Source of the DNA: Rhodopseudomonas rhenobacensis
Lineage (GTDB): Bacteria; Pseudomonadota; Alphaproteobacteria; Rhizobiales; Xanthobacteraceae
NCBI RefSeq assembly: GCF_014203125.1
Contig: NZ_JACHIH010000011.1
Span: forward strand, 1 to 64,000
DNA: 64,000 nucleotides
Direction of reading: 5' to 3'
Both the position numbers and the translations under genes were made by a program. The notes under the pieces were generated by a model. The model searched no databases and was not told the DNA's origin. It saw nothing but the letters and a program-made list of their open reading frames with translations. This document shows positions 46,305-55,128 of the stretch, in pieces. Numbering within the stretch: position 1 is the stretch's first letter; each line of letters opens with the position of its first letter.

Positions 46305-46321
46305 TTACGAAATCGTCGTAA
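46305..46321 (+). promoter_or_regulatory. Inverted repeat upstream of nikK, possible NikR operator
   Basis: TTACGA and TCGTAA are separated by five bases (TTACGAAATCGTCGTAA), 24 bases before the nikK ATG at 46345. Weaker outer symmetry (GTATGACG to the left, CGTCGCATG to the right) widens the dyad and recalls the GTATGA half-site of E. coli NikR. Confidence 0.5.
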
Positions 46322-46344
46322 CGTCGCATGATGGCAGCAAGACT

Positions 46345-47124
46345 ATGAATAAAATGGGGATTTTTCTTTCCACCGGGGCCCTTGTGGCCGCCTTGGGGTG
46401 CGGCGTGGGGACCGCCGAGGCGCATTTTCAGGAGATCCTCCCCTCCGCCGACATCGTCCCCGAGGAAGGCCCGCGCACGGTGTCGCTCGACGTCGTGTTC
46501 ACCCATCCGATGGAGCGCGGCCCCACCATGGATATGGGACAGCCGGCGCAGTTCGGCGTGTTGGCGAAGGGCAAGAAGACCGACCTCCGCGGCGCACTGA
46601 TCAAGAAGGACGTCAACGGCAAGACCGCCTATGGCTCGTCCTACCACTTCACCGAGCCCGGCGACTATGTGTTCTATATCGAGCCGGCGCCGTTCTGGGA
46701 GCCGGCGGAAAAGAAATACATCCTGCACTATGCCAAGGCGGTGGTGGATTTCGGCGCCGGCGATGACTGGGACGCCTTGGTCGGTTTTCCGATCGAGATC
46801 CAGCCGCTGAGCCGCCCCTACGGCATTTGGACCGGCAACCTGTTCCGCGGCGTGGTGAAGAAGAACGGCAAGCCGCTGGCCTTCAGCACCGTCGAAATCG
46901 AGTGGGTCAACGACGGCTCGGTCAAGGCGCCGGCCGATCCTTTCGTCACCCAGGTGGTCAAGACCGACGCGCAGGGGGTGTTCGCCTATGCGATGCCGCG
47001 CGCCGGCTGGTGGGCGTTCAACGCCCTGACCGATGCCGACAAGCCGATCAAGGGTCCCGACGGCAAGCCGGCCCGCGTCGAGATCGGCGGCACCATCTGG
47101 GTCAAGGCCGTGGACATGAAATAA
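46345..47124 (+). CDS. nikK: Periplasmic nickel transport component NikK (DUF4198)
   Basis: 259 residues. Signal peptide ([23 protein letters not shown]) ends just before [11 protein letters not shown], placing a His at the new N-terminus, as typical of nickel-binding DUF4198 proteins. Later blocks [20 protein letters not shown] and [21 protein letters not shown] are conserved in the family. It is the periplasmic partner of the NikMLQO importer downstream. I chose the ATG at 46345 because the ATG at 46297 would put the inverted-repeat operator in the coding region and spoil the signal peptide. Confidence 0.9.
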   Translation: MNKMGIFLSTGALVAALGCGVGTAEAHFQEILPSADIVPEEGPRTVSLDVVFTHPMERGPTMDMGQPAQFGVLAKGKKTDLRGALIKKDVNGKTAYGSSYHFTEPGDYVFYIEPAPFWEPAEKKYILHYAKAVVDFGAGDDWDALVGFPIEIQPLSRPYGIWTGNLFRGVVKKNGKPLAFSTVEIEWVNDGSVKAPADPFVTQVVKTDAQGVFAYAMPRAGWWAFNALTDADKPIKGPDGKPARVEIGGTIWVKAVDMK

Positions 47125-47146
47125 GCGGCAGCCGCGGTACACGCTC

Positions 47147-47782
47147 ATGGCCCACATCCCCGACGGCGTTCTCTCGCTCCCGGTGCTCGCCGTCGGCGCC
47201 GCCGTCGCGGTCGCGGGTTGTGCCTACGGGCTGAGGCGGCTGGATGCCGAGCGCATCCCGCAGGTCGCGGTGCTGTCGGCGGTGTTCTTCGTCGCCTCGC
47301 TGGTGCATTTCCCGGTCGGCCCCTCCAGCGTGCATCTGATCCTGAACGGACTGGTCGGCGTCGCGCTCGGGTGGGCGGCCTTCCCGGCGATCCTGATCGC
47401 GTTGTTGCTGCAGGCGGTGATGTTCGGTTTCGGCGGCTTGGTGGTGCTCGGCGTCAACGTGATGAACATGGCGGTGCCGGCCGTAATTTGCGGGCTGGCG
47501 TTCGACATCGTTCGGCAACGCGGCGGCGAGCGCTGGGCGGTGCCGGCCGCCGGCATCGCCGGCGTGCTGGGCGTGCTGTTGACCGCGTTGTCCGTCGCAC
47601 TGGTGCTGGCGCTGAGCGGTCGCGAATTTTTGCCCGCCGCCAAGCTGGTACTGGTGGCGCATCTCCCGGTGATGATCATCGAAGGCTTCTTCACCGCGGC
47701 CGCGATCGGTCTGGTGATCCGCGTCAAGCCCGATGTGCTGGATCGCACGCCGGCCTTTTCGATCGAGGAGCCCGCGCGATGA
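47147..47782 (+). CDS. nikM: Nickel ECF transporter substrate-binding membrane subunit NikM
   Basis: 211 residues with about six membrane helices. The N-terminal MAHIPDGVLS is the metal-chelating CbiM/NikM signature (Met1, His3 and backbone atoms). HFPVGPSSVHLILNG and GVNVMNMAV are also typical. It lies 22 bases after nikK and its stop overlaps nikL by four bases (ATGA). Cobalt transporters (CbiM) are similar, but the adjacent nikR and NikK favour nickel. Confidence 0.95.
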   Translation: MAHIPDGVLSLPVLAVGAAVAVAGCAYGLRRLDAERIPQVAVLSAVFFVASLVHFPVGPSSVHLILNGLVGVALGWAAFPAILIALLLQAVMFGFGGLVVLGVNVMNMAVPAVICGLAFDIVRQRGGERWAVPAAGIAGVLGVLLTALSVALVLALSGREFLPAAKLVLVAHLPVMIIEGFFTAAAIGLVIRVKPDVLDRTPAFSIEEPAR

Positions 47783-48417
47783 AGATGCTGGCTTTCACCC
47801 TGGCGTTCGCGGTCGCGGTGCTCGGCAGCAGCGGCGACGCGCTGGCCCACAAGATGAAACTGTTCGCCACCGCCGAAGGCGCCGTGGTCTCGGGCTATGT
47901 CTATTTCAGTCCCGGCGGACGGGCGCAGGATGCCCAGATCGCCGCGACCGCGGCGGACGGCGCGACGGTTTTCAGCGGGCGGACCGACGCGCAGGGCGGC
48001 TTCCGCTTCGAGGTTCAGCGCCGGGCCGACTACCGCATCGCCGCAGACGGCGGCGACGGCCACGAGGCGCACTTCACCATCACGGCCGCCGAATTGCCGC
48101 AGAGCCTGCCCGCCGAACCGGCCCCGACGCCCACCACGACGGCCGCGCCGCCATCGAGCCCGCCGCCTACTGCCGCGGTCGCGCCGGCACCGCCGCTTCC
48201 CGATCTGGCCGCCTTGGTCGAGCAGAGCGTGGCCCGGCAGATCCGGCCGCTGCGCGAGCAGCTCGACAGCTATCAGGAAACGCTGCGCTGGCACGACGTG
48301 CTCGGCGGCCTCGGCTACATCATCGGGCTCGGCGGACTGGCCTATGGCTTTGCGTCGCGCGCCAACGGCCGGCCGCGCCGACGCCTCGCCGCGAGCGAAA
48401 AGGAGGCCGCCCGATGA
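47779..48417 (+). CDS. nikL: Nickel ECF transporter small subunit NikL
   Basis: 212 residues. Signal peptide (MLAFTLAFAVAVLGSSGDALA) followed by HKMKLFATAEGAVVSGYVYFS, then a carboxypeptidase-regulatory-like beta fold (GGFRFEVQRRADYRIAADGG), a Pro/Ala/Thr-rich linker of about 40 residues and one C-terminal membrane helix (VLGGLGYIIGLGGLAYGFA). This is the NikL arrangement: a periplasmic domain anchored next to NikM. It overlaps its neighbours on both sides by four bases. Confidence 0.88.
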   Translation: MKMLAFTLAFAVAVLGSSGDALAHKMKLFATAEGAVVSGYVYFSPGGRAQDAQIAATAADGATVFSGRTDAQGGFRFEVQRRADYRIAADGGDGHEAHFTITAAELPQSLPAEPAPTPTTTAAPPSSPPPTAAVAPAPPLPDLAALVEQSVARQIRPLREQLDSYQETLRWHDVLGGLGYIIGLGGLAYGFASRANGRPRRRLAASEKEAAR

Positions 48418-49217
48418 GCGTGCTGGACGCCAATGCTGCCGTGACGGGCGACGCCTGCGTCTGCGACGCCGATCTCAACGCCGCCCCCCTCGCCAGCCCG
48501 ATCGACACCCTCGACCCGCGCACCCGGCTGCTCGCAGCGGCGGCCTTTGCCCTGGTGGTTGTCGGAGTGAACGCGCCCGCGGCGCTGGTGCTCGCGCTCG
48601 GGCTCGCCGCCGGTCTCGGCGCCGCGGCGCGATTGTCGTTGACCGGGACGCTGCGCAAACTCGCAGCACTCGACGGCTTCATGGTGATGGCGCTGATCAC
48701 CCTGCCCTTCACCGTCCCCGGCGAAGCCTGGCTCAGCGTCGCCGGACTGCCGGCGAGCTGGCAGGGCGTCGAACGCGCGGCGGTGATCCTGCTGAAGGGC
48801 AACGCGGTGGTGCTCGCCATCCTGGCGCTGGTCGGCACCATGGAGCCCGTGGTGCTCGGCCGCGCGATGGCGCGCCTCGGCGCGCCGGAAAAGCTGGTGC
48901 ATCTCTACGCCTTCACCATTCGTTATCTCGACGTGCTGCAGCGTGAATACGCCCGGCTTCGCACCGCCATGAAGGCGCGGGCGTTCAGCCTGCGCGCCGA
49001 CCGCCACACCTGGCGCAGCGTCGGCTGGCTGTTCGGCATGCTGATGGTGCGTTCGATCGAGCGCGCCGAGCGGATCATGGCGGCGATGCGCTGCCGCGGT
49101 TTCGATGGCCGGCTGTGGTCGCTGCAGGACGATGGCGGTTTTCGCCGGACCGACGGCGTGTTCGCGCTCGCCTCGACCGCCGGCCTGGCGCTGCTCGTCG
49201 TGGTCGGCAGCCTGTGA
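48414..49217 (+). CDS. nikQ: Nickel ECF transporter transmembrane subunit NikQ
   Basis: 267 residues of the CbiQ family. The coupling motifs typical of ECF T components are seen as REYARLRTAMKARAF and ERAERIMAAMRCRGF (Ala-Arg-Gly type). Five or so membrane helices. The ATG overlaps the nikL stop by four bases and the stop overlaps the nikO GTG by four, indicating tight translational coupling. Confidence 0.93.
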   Translation: MSVLDANAAVTGDACVCDADLNAAPLASPIDTLDPRTRLLAAAAFALVVVGVNAPAALVLALGLAAGLGAAARLSLTGTLRKLAALDGFMVMALITLPFTVPGEAWLSVAGLPASWQGVERAAVILLKGNAVVLAILALVGTMEPVVLGRAMARLGAPEKLVHLYAFTIRYLDVLQREYARLRTAMKARAFSLRADRHTWRSVGWLFGMLMVRSIERAERIMAAMRCRGFDGRLWSLQDDGGFRRTDGVFALASTAGLALLVVVGSL

Positions 49218-49885
49218 CGGCACCGCTGTTCCGGCTTCAAGGCATCTGCTTCGCCTATGAACCGGGCCGGCCGGTGCTGCGCGACGCCGGGTTTCGGCTG
49301 GACGCCGGCGAGCGCGTCGCGCTGGTCGGGCCGAACGGCGCCGGCAAGACCACGCTGTTTCACATCATGGTCGGTCTGCTGCATCCCTCCGCAGGCGTCG
49401 TGGAAGCCTTCGGCACGGTCCGGCGGGCCGAGAAGGATTTCCGCGAGGTGCGAGCACGCGCCGGCATCCTGTTTCAAGATTCCGACGATCAGCTGTTCTG
49501 CCCGACCGTGCTGGAAGACGTCGCCTTCGGCCCGCTGAATCTCGGCAAGTCGCCGGCCGAAGCGGCCGGCATCGCCAAGGCCACGCTGGAGTCGCTCGGC
49601 CTCGGCGGCTTCGGCAGCCGCATCACCCACAAGCTGTCCGGCGGCCAGAAGCGGCTGGTGGCGCTGGCGACGGTGTTGGCGATGCAGCCCGACGTGCTGC
49701 TGCTGGACGAGCCGACCAATGCGCTCGACGCCGAGACCGAGGAGCGGCTGACCGGCATCCTCGCCGCGCTGCCGCAGGCGATGGTGATCATCGCGCATGA
49801 CGAGCGTTTCCTGGCGCGGCTGTCGACCCGCAGCGTCCGGCTGGACGGCGGCTATCTCACGGAAGCGACCGCGCGGCTTTCATAA
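49214..49885 (+). CDS. nikO: Nickel ECF transporter ATP-binding subunit NikO
   Basis: 223 residues with Walker A VGPNGAGKTT, Q-loop LFQDSDDQLFCPTV (the CbiO pattern), signature KLSGGQKRLVALATVLA, Walker B VLLLDEPTNALD and switch His IIAHDERF. The GTG start overlaps the nikQ stop. It is the last gene of nikKMLQO. No terminator is evident immediately after; the next unit begins with a FixK-type box at 49944. Confidence 0.95.
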   Translation: MTAPLFRLQGICFAYEPGRPVLRDAGFRLDAGERVALVGPNGAGKTTLFHIMVGLLHPSAGVVEAFGTVRRAEKDFREVRARAGILFQDSDDQLFCPTVLEDVAFGPLNLGKSPAEAAGIAKATLESLGLGGFGSRITHKLSGGQKRLVALATVLAMQPDVLLLDEPTNALDAETEERLTGILAALPQAMVIIAHDERFLARLSTRSVRLDGGYLTEATARLS

Positions 49886-49943
49886 ATCGTCCGTAAACAA
49901 CGGCGCATCGGCGCGATCGTTGACTTCGTCACAGTCGCCGCGA

Positions 49944-49957
49944 TTGATCCATGTCAA
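49944..49957 (+). promoter_or_regulatory. FixK/FNR-type box upstream of the small protein-ccoG unit
   Basis: TTGATCCATGTCAA matches TTGA-N6-TCAA. It lies about 130 bases before the small membrane protein gene, so the leader would be about 95 bases. Confidence 0.75.
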
Positions 49958-50086
49958 ACGGCGCCGGCCGATCTGACGCATAACGCCTCTACATATTCGA
50001 ATGTGAATGATCGATCGGCCCGCCGTCGGTGTCGACGAGGCGCGATCGCCCACCGCCGGCCTGCGTCCGGCAGAACAGGACACATC

Positions 50087-50287
50087 ATGATGAAGGTTGC
50101 GGTCGTGGTTTGGATCGTCGTCGGCGCCTCGCTCGCCGGATGCGCGATGGTGGCCGTGCTGGCCATCCCGGCTCTCGCCGATCAGGGGATGCAGCTGATT
50201 CCCCGCGCCGTGCTCGCGGGCTTCGTTGTCGCCATTCCGCTGTCGTTCCTGATCGCGCGCAAGATCGCCCGGCAGTCCGTCAGATAA
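50087..50287 (+). CDS. Small membrane protein upstream of ccoG
   Basis: 66 residues with two hydrophobic segments (VAVVVWIVVGASLAGCAMVAV and AVLAGFVVAIPLSFLIARKI). AGGA lies nine bases before an ATGATG start. It precedes ccoG by 18 bases and follows a FixK-type box, so it belongs to the same transcript. It resembles in size the small subunits found with cbb3 oxidase assembly genes but shares no clear motif with CcoS or CcoH. Confidence 0.7.
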   Translation: MMKVAVVVWIVVGASLAGCAMVAVLAIPALADQGMQLIPRAVLAGFVVAIPLSFLIARKIARQSVR

Positions 50288-50305
50288 CCCCGTAGCGTCG
50301 CGGCC

Positions 50306-51745
50306 ATGACCGAAACCAATATCGAAGGACCGCTCTACGTCGCTCGCACCAAGATCTATCCGCAGGCCGTTCATGGCCGCTTTCGGCGCATCAAGTGGGG
50401 GCTGCTCGCGATCACGCTGTCGATCTACTACCTGTTGCCCTTCGTCCGCTGGGATCGCGGGCCGGGGCTGCCGAACCAGGCGGTTCTGATCGATCTGCCG
50501 CATCGCCGGTTCTATTGGTTCTTCATCGAGCTGTGGCCGCAGGAGGTTTACTACTTCACCGGGCTGTTGATCATCGCGGCGATGACGCTGTTCCTGATGA
50601 ACGCGGTGGCCGGCCGGATCTGGTGCGGCTACCTGTGCTGGCAGACGGTGTGGACCGATCTGTTCTACGCGATCGAGCGCTGGATCGAGGGCGACCGCCG
50701 CGAGCGGATGCTGAAGGACAAGCACGGCCTGACCTTCGGCTATCTGCGGCAGCTCGCCGTCAAGCACGCGCTGTGGCTGCTGATCGCGCTGGGAACCGGC
50801 GGCGTCTTCGTGCTGTATTTCGCCGACGCGCCCACGCTGGTGCGTGAGGTGGTCACGCTGCAGGCGCCCTCCATCGCCTATGTGTGGATCGGCATCCTGA
50901 CGCTGACCACCTACGCGCTGGCCGGCTTCATGCGCGAGCAGGTCTGCATCTACATGTGTCCGTGGCCGCGGATTCAGGCGGCGCTGACCGACGAATGGGC
51001 GCTCAACGTCACCTATCGCCGCGACCTCGGCGAGCCCCGGATGTCGGTCAAGAAGGCCGAACTGGCGCGCGAACAGCAGCAGCCGGCCGGCGGCTGCATC
51101 GACTGCCAGCAATGCACCCACGTCTGTCCGACCGGCGTCGACATCCGCGACGGCAGTCAGCTCGGCTGCATTCAATGCGGGCTGTGCATCGACGCCTGCG
51201 ATACGGTGATGCGTCAGGTCGGCCGGCCGCAAGGCCTGATCGCCTACGACACCGACATCAACGGCCAGCGCCGCAGCGCCGGCAAACCGGCGATCTATCG
51301 CCCGATCCGTCCCCGCACCGTCTTCTATGCGGCGGTGATCGCCTTGGTCGGCGCGATCATGGTGTATGCGCTCGCGACCCGCAGTTCGCTCGGCGTCAGC
51401 GTGCTGCACGATCGAAACCCGCTGTTCGTGCCGCTGTCCGACGGCGGCGTCCGCAACGACTTCACCTTGCGGATCCTCAACAAGAACGCCGAGCCGCGGT
51501 CATTCCGCATCGACCTCGTCGGACTACCCGGCGCGACGTTGCAGGCCGCGGGCTTCGCCCACCAGGCAAGCGACGCGGTGATCGCCGAAGTCGGACTGGA
51601 CCAGACCCGCGAGCTTCGCGTCTCGGTGACGCTGCCGCCGGCGTTGCTGCCGCGCAGCGCCGTCAACGTCACGTTCCGCGCCACCGACGCGGTGACCGGG
51701 CAGACCGCAACCGTGAACGATCATTTCATTCCCGGCGGATCGTGA
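50306..51745 (+). CDS. ccoG: CcoG/RdxA-type membrane iron-sulfur protein
   Basis: 479 residues. Several membrane helices carry the motifs WCGYLCWQTVWTDLF and CIYMCPWPRIQ. Then comes a double 4Fe-4S ferredoxin region (GGCIDCQQCTHVCPTGVDIR and GCIQCGLCIDACDTVM), another helix, and a C-terminal immunoglobulin-like domain (FRIDLVGLPGA, VTLPPALL). CcoG (FixG/RdxA) reduces copper for assembly of cbb3 oxidase and affects redox signalling. Here it stands apart from ccoNOPQ-ccoHIS, followed by a cytochrome gene, so it may be a second copy serving another electron-transfer role. A FixK-type box lies upstream of the unit. Confidence 0.95.
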   Translation: MTETNIEGPLYVARTKIYPQAVHGRFRRIKWGLLAITLSIYYLLPFVRWDRGPGLPNQAVLIDLPHRRFYWFFIELWPQEVYYFTGLLIIAAMTLFLMNAVAGRIWCGYLCWQTVWTDLFYAIERWIEGDRRERMLKDKHGLTFGYLRQLAVKHALWLLIALGTGGVFVLYFADAPTLVREVVTLQAPSIAYVWIGILTLTTYALAGFMREQVCIYMCPWPRIQAALTDEWALNVTYRRDLGEPRMSVKKAELAREQQQPAGGCIDCQQCTHVCPTGVDIRDGSQLGCIQCGLCIDACDTVMRQVGRPQGLIAYDTDINGQRRSAGKPAIYRPIRPRTVFYAAVIALVGAIMVYALATRSSLGVSVLHDRNPLFVPLSDGGVRNDFTLRILNKNAEPRSFRIDLVGLPGATLQAAGFAHQASDAVIAEVGLDQTRELRVSVTLPPALLPRSAVNVTFRATDAVTGQTATVNDHFIPGGS

Positions 51746-51906
51746 GCGTGGCAAGCCGGCGCAAGCCTGTCGCGTTGCGATCGCCGGCAACGCCATCATT
51801 GAGCCAGGTCACGCTTTGTTTCGGATTTGATCGCTACACCCCGCGCATCGCCGCAGACGCGACGTTGCTTCCAGCCGCCCGCGCGCGGTGATTTGAAAGA
51901 TCCGCC

Positions 51907-53973
51907 ATGCGAATTCTGCCGTTTCACGCCGTGCTGCTGGCGACACTCGCGCTCTCGCCGTCGCTCGGTGGCCGCGCCGAGGCCATCGAAGCGAGCGTCG
52001 CGCCGAAGCTTGCCGGCAACGCCGACGACGCCGCGCTGATCCAGCGCGGCGAATACGTGGCGAAGCTCGGCGATTGCATCGCCTGCCACACCGCGAAATC
52101 CGGCCAGCCGATGGCCGGCGGGCTGGAATTGAAGACGCCGTTCGGCGCGCTGTATTCGACCAACATCACGCCCGACAAGCAGACCGGCATCGGTAACTAT
52201 TCGTTCGCGCAGTTCGATCGCGCGATGCGGCGCGGCGTCGCCGCGGACGGCCACAACCTCTATCCGGCAATGCCCTATCCGTCCTATGCCAAGATCGACG
52301 ACGGCGACATGCGCGCGCTCTACGCCTATCTGCAGCGTGGTCTCGCGCCGGTCGCTCAGGCCAACCAGCCGTCGCAGATGCGATGGCCGTTCAGCATGCG
52401 CTGGAGCCTGTCGTTGTGGAATTGGGCGTTTCTCGACGCGACGCCGTTCAAACCCGACCCCGGCAAGGACGCGGCGTGGAATCGCGGCGCCTATCTGGTG
52501 CAGGGTCCGGGCCATTGCGGCGCTTGCCATACCCCGCGCGGGCTCGCCTTCCAGGAGAAGGCGATGAGCGACGCCGGCTCCAGCGGCCAATACTATCTCG
52601 CCGGCGAAACCGTGGAATCCTGGCGGGCGCTGAGCCTGCGCGACCTGTGGACCGTCGAGCAGACCGCGCTGTTGCTGAAGACCGGACAGAACGCCTTCGC
52701 CACGGTGTCGGGCGGCATGACCGACGTGATCCACAACAGCACCCAGCATTTCGCCGACGGCGACCTGACCGCGATCGCCACCTATCTGAAATCGCTACCG
52801 CGCAGCGCGGCCGATCTGCCGCAACAGGCGCAGCCCGTCGCCGCGCCGTCCGTGCCGCCGAATTTGTATTCCAGCCGCGGCGGGCTGGGTTACGTGCAGT
52901 TCTGCGTCGACTGCCATCGTCAGGACGGCGCCGGCGTGGCGCAGATCTTCCCGCCGCTGACGCAGAATCCCTCGGTGACGGCGAAAAATCCGTCGACCCT
53001 GATGCATCTGGTGCTGACCGGCTGGAAGACCGCGGAGACCGCGGCGCATCCGCGGGTCTACACCATGCCGGCCTTCGCCCGGTTGTCGGATCAGGAGCTC
53101 GCGGAGATCCTCAGCTTCGTGCGCGACAATTTCGGCAATCACGCAGGCGCCGTCACGCCAGCCGAGGTCAAGGCGATGCGGGCCGAGCTCGATCCGAAGC
53201 TCACCGATTCCTCCGCCTTCATCACCCCGCGCGTCGCCGACCTGCTCGGCGCGGCCAACCCCGACCAACTGGTTCGCGGCATGCGGCTGCATCTCGACAC
53301 CAAGGCGCTGCTGCCGGATCACGTCGGCGACGCGATGAACTGCACAAGCTGCCATCTCAATGTCGGCACCGTGGCGGACGGCTCGCCGTTCGTCGGCGTC
53401 TCGGCGTTCTTCCCGAGCTACGCGCCGCGCGCCGGCCGCGTCATCACGCTGGAGGACCGCATCAATGGCTGCTTCCTGCGCTCGATGAACGGCAAGCCGC
53501 TGGCCAAGGACTCCGCCGACATGAAAGCCATGGTGGCGTATTTCGACTGGATGAAGCGCGAGACCAAGCCGGAGGACAAGGTCGCCGGGCGCGGCGTCGG
53601 CAAGATCGATCCGGCCATCAAGCCGAACATCGACAACGGCCAGAAGGTCTATGCGGCGCAATGCGCGGTGTGCCACGGCAAGGACGGCGAAGGCCTTAAG
53701 CAGGCCGATGGCAAGCTGCTGTTCCCACCGCTGTGGGGCGACGCCTCGTTCAACATCGGCGCCGGCATGGCGCGCACCTACACCGCGGCGGCCTTCGTCA
53801 AGCGCAACATGCCGGTCGGCTTCCACGAGAAATTCCCGCTTGGCCAAGGCGGGTTGTCGGATCAGGACGCGGTCGACGTCGCGGAATTCTTCACCCACCA
53901 GCCGCGGCCGGACTTTGCCGGCAAGGTCAACGATTGGCCGAAGGACAAGCGGCCGCCGGACGCGCGCTATTGA
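51907..53973 (+). CDS. Five-heme cytochrome c: triheme alcohol-dehydrogenase-type module fused to a TsdA-like diheme module
   Basis: 688 residues with a signal peptide ending near residue 26. Five CxxCH heme sites: CIACH (57), CGACH (204), CVDCH (333), CTSCH (479) and CAVCH (586). The first three, with the motifs GQPMAGGLELKTPFGALYSTN and HNLYPAMPYPSYAK, match the cytochrome subunit of membrane alcohol/gluconate dehydrogenases. The last two, with MNCTSCHLNVGT and LEDRINGCFLRSMNGKPL, match TsdA-type thiosulfate dehydrogenases; Cys522 in INGCF is in the place of the unusual Cys heme ligand of TsdA. No dehydrogenase large subunit is adjacent. It may oxidise or reduce a sulfur compound and pass electrons through the triheme part. 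It lies 161 bases after ccoG. Confidence 0.9.
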   Translation: MRILPFHAVLLATLALSPSLGGRAEAIEASVAPKLAGNADDAALIQRGEYVAKLGDCIACHTAKSGQPMAGGLELKTPFGALYSTNITPDKQTGIGNYSFAQFDRAMRRGVAADGHNLYPAMPYPSYAKIDDGDMRALYAYLQRGLAPVAQANQPSQMRWPFSMRWSLSLWNWAFLDATPFKPDPGKDAAWNRGAYLVQGPGHCGACHTPRGLAFQEKAMSDAGSSGQYYLAGETVESWRALSLRDLWTVEQTALLLKTGQNAFATVSGGMTDVIHNSTQHFADGDLTAIATYLKSLPRSAADLPQQAQPVAAPSVPPNLYSSRGGLGYVQFCVDCHRQDGAGVAQIFPPLTQNPSVTAKNPSTLMHLVLTGWKTAETAAHPRVYTMPAFARLSDQELAEILSFVRDNFGNHAGAVTPAEVKAMRAELDPKLTDSSAFITPRVADLLGAANPDQLVRGMRLHLDTKALLPDHVGDAMNCTSCHLNVGTVADGSPFVGVSAFFPSYAPRAGRVITLEDRINGCFLRSMNGKPLAKDSADMKAMVAYFDWMKRETKPEDKVAGRGVGKIDPAIKPNIDNGQKVYAAQCAVCHGKDGEGLKQADGKLLFPPLWGDASFNIGAGMARTYTAAAFVKRNMPVGFHEKFPLGQGGLSDQDAVDVAEFFTHQPRPDFAGKVNDWPKDKRPPDARY

Positions 53974-54055
53974 GCGACGGGCCGCGAGAGGCCACCGATG
54001 ATCTGGCGCGTCCGCTAAAGGCGGCCGCCGCACTCTGACAAGTGATTGATTTTGC

Positions 54056-54132
54056 TGGTACAGTTGGGTGGGCTCGAACCACCGACCTCCTGTTCCACAG
54101 ACAGGCGCTCTAACCAACTGAGCTACAACTGC
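54056..54132 (-). tRNA. tRNA-His (GTG), without G-1
   Basis: A standard cloverleaf on the minus strand: acceptor GCAGTTG with CAACTGT, D arm with TAGCTCAGTTGGTTAGAGC, anticodon stem CCTGT/ACAGG with loop CTGTGGA giving anticodon GTG, T arm GGTGG-TTCGAGC-CCACC, and encoded CCA. The base before G1 is T, so no G-1 is encoded; the first pair is G1-U72 and the discriminator A73. These are the marks of the alphaproteobacterial tRNA-His identity set. Confidence 0.95.
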
Positions 54133-54446
54133 ATCCGTGTCCGCCCGACCGGGAGCGAACGGGGCGGAAACTAGGTGCAACGCAAGGCTTTGGCAAGGCC
54201 GGGAATGCGAGGAAAAACGAACGTCTAGCGCAATCGGGCCCGGCCGTTGCCGCTGCAGGACGAAGCCGCCGCCACAGCCGCGAGATTCTTAGGAAACCAG
54301 GCGTCAGCCGGGCAAATCGGCCCACCGCCGTTCGCCCTCGCCGCCCTATCGCTGGCTCGGCACTCAAGCCTCGGCGGCAGCAGACCGACGATCCTGCTCC
54401 CGGAAAGACGCGCTGCCGAAGCCGCCGGCCGAAGCCAACCGCCGAA
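54133..54446. other. Intergenic gap, no gene seen
   Basis: About 314 bases between the tRNA-His gene and the end of the first phasin gene, which converge neither with each other nor with a plus-strand gene. I see no coding frame of normal composition and no clear terminator. Confidence 0.4.
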
Positions 54447-54878
54447 TCAGGAGTTCGGCGGGGTGAACAGCTTGCTGGCGTGGGTCTTGATCGGCTCCAC
54501 GGTGTCGGCCGCGGCCTTTTGCGTCAATTCGGCGAGCTCCCGGGTCTGCGACGTCAGGGTCTCGACCTGCTTGCGGGCGTGCGCGGTCCACAATTCCAGC
54601 GCTTCCGGCAGGCTCTTGGCGCCGATCAGCGACTGCGCGAAATCGAAGGTGGCGTTGGTGTTGGTCTTCACGATGTCGACCAGCTTGGCCGAATAGTCGG
54701 TGGCGCCCTTGCTGGCCGAGCTGAACACCGCCTCGATGGTGCCGTTCTGGCTTTCCGCGGCGTCCTTGAGTTTGGTGTAGCTCTCGCGCGCCTGCGCGAC
54801 GCCCTTTTCGGCGATCGCCCGGACCTGTTCGGGAAGCTGGAACGGCGTCACGGAGGAGAACGGATTGGAATCGGCCAT
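54447..54878 (-). CDS. Phasin
   Basis: 143 residues of the phasin_2 family that coats polyhydroxyalkanoate granules. The helical body has PEQVRAIAEKGVAQARESYTKLKDA, TNATFDFAQSLIGAKSLPEALELW and RKQVETLTSQTRELAELTQKAA, the usual phasin pattern. The start MADSNPFSSVTPF is standard. A second phasin lies 250 bases upstream on the same strand. Confidence 0.9.
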   Translation of the reverse strand: MADSNPFSSVTPFQLPEQVRAIAEKGVAQARESYTKLKDAAESQNGTIEAVFSSASKGATDYSAKLVDIVKTNTNATFDFAQSLIGAKSLPEALELWTAHARKQVETLTSQTRELAELTQKAAADTVEPIKTHASKLFTPPNS

Positions 54879-55128
54879 GCGGTGCATCCTTCGGGTTTGG
54901 AGTGCGTGACCCTTGCGAAGCCGCCGGGCCGTTGCAGCCCGGTTTGCCGGATCACCGACGCTTCGAAGCGCGCGTTGCAGCAAGGCGCGGTCCCAAAGCG
55001 TCCAGTCGCCCAATCATACCAGAAAAATTGTGCATTGCAACATAAGGACGCGACGGACAACAGCGCGGCGGCGTGGTCGCCCGCCCGCTCGCCTGCCGGG
55101 GGCGAGCCCCCGGCAGGCGGCGTAGCGC

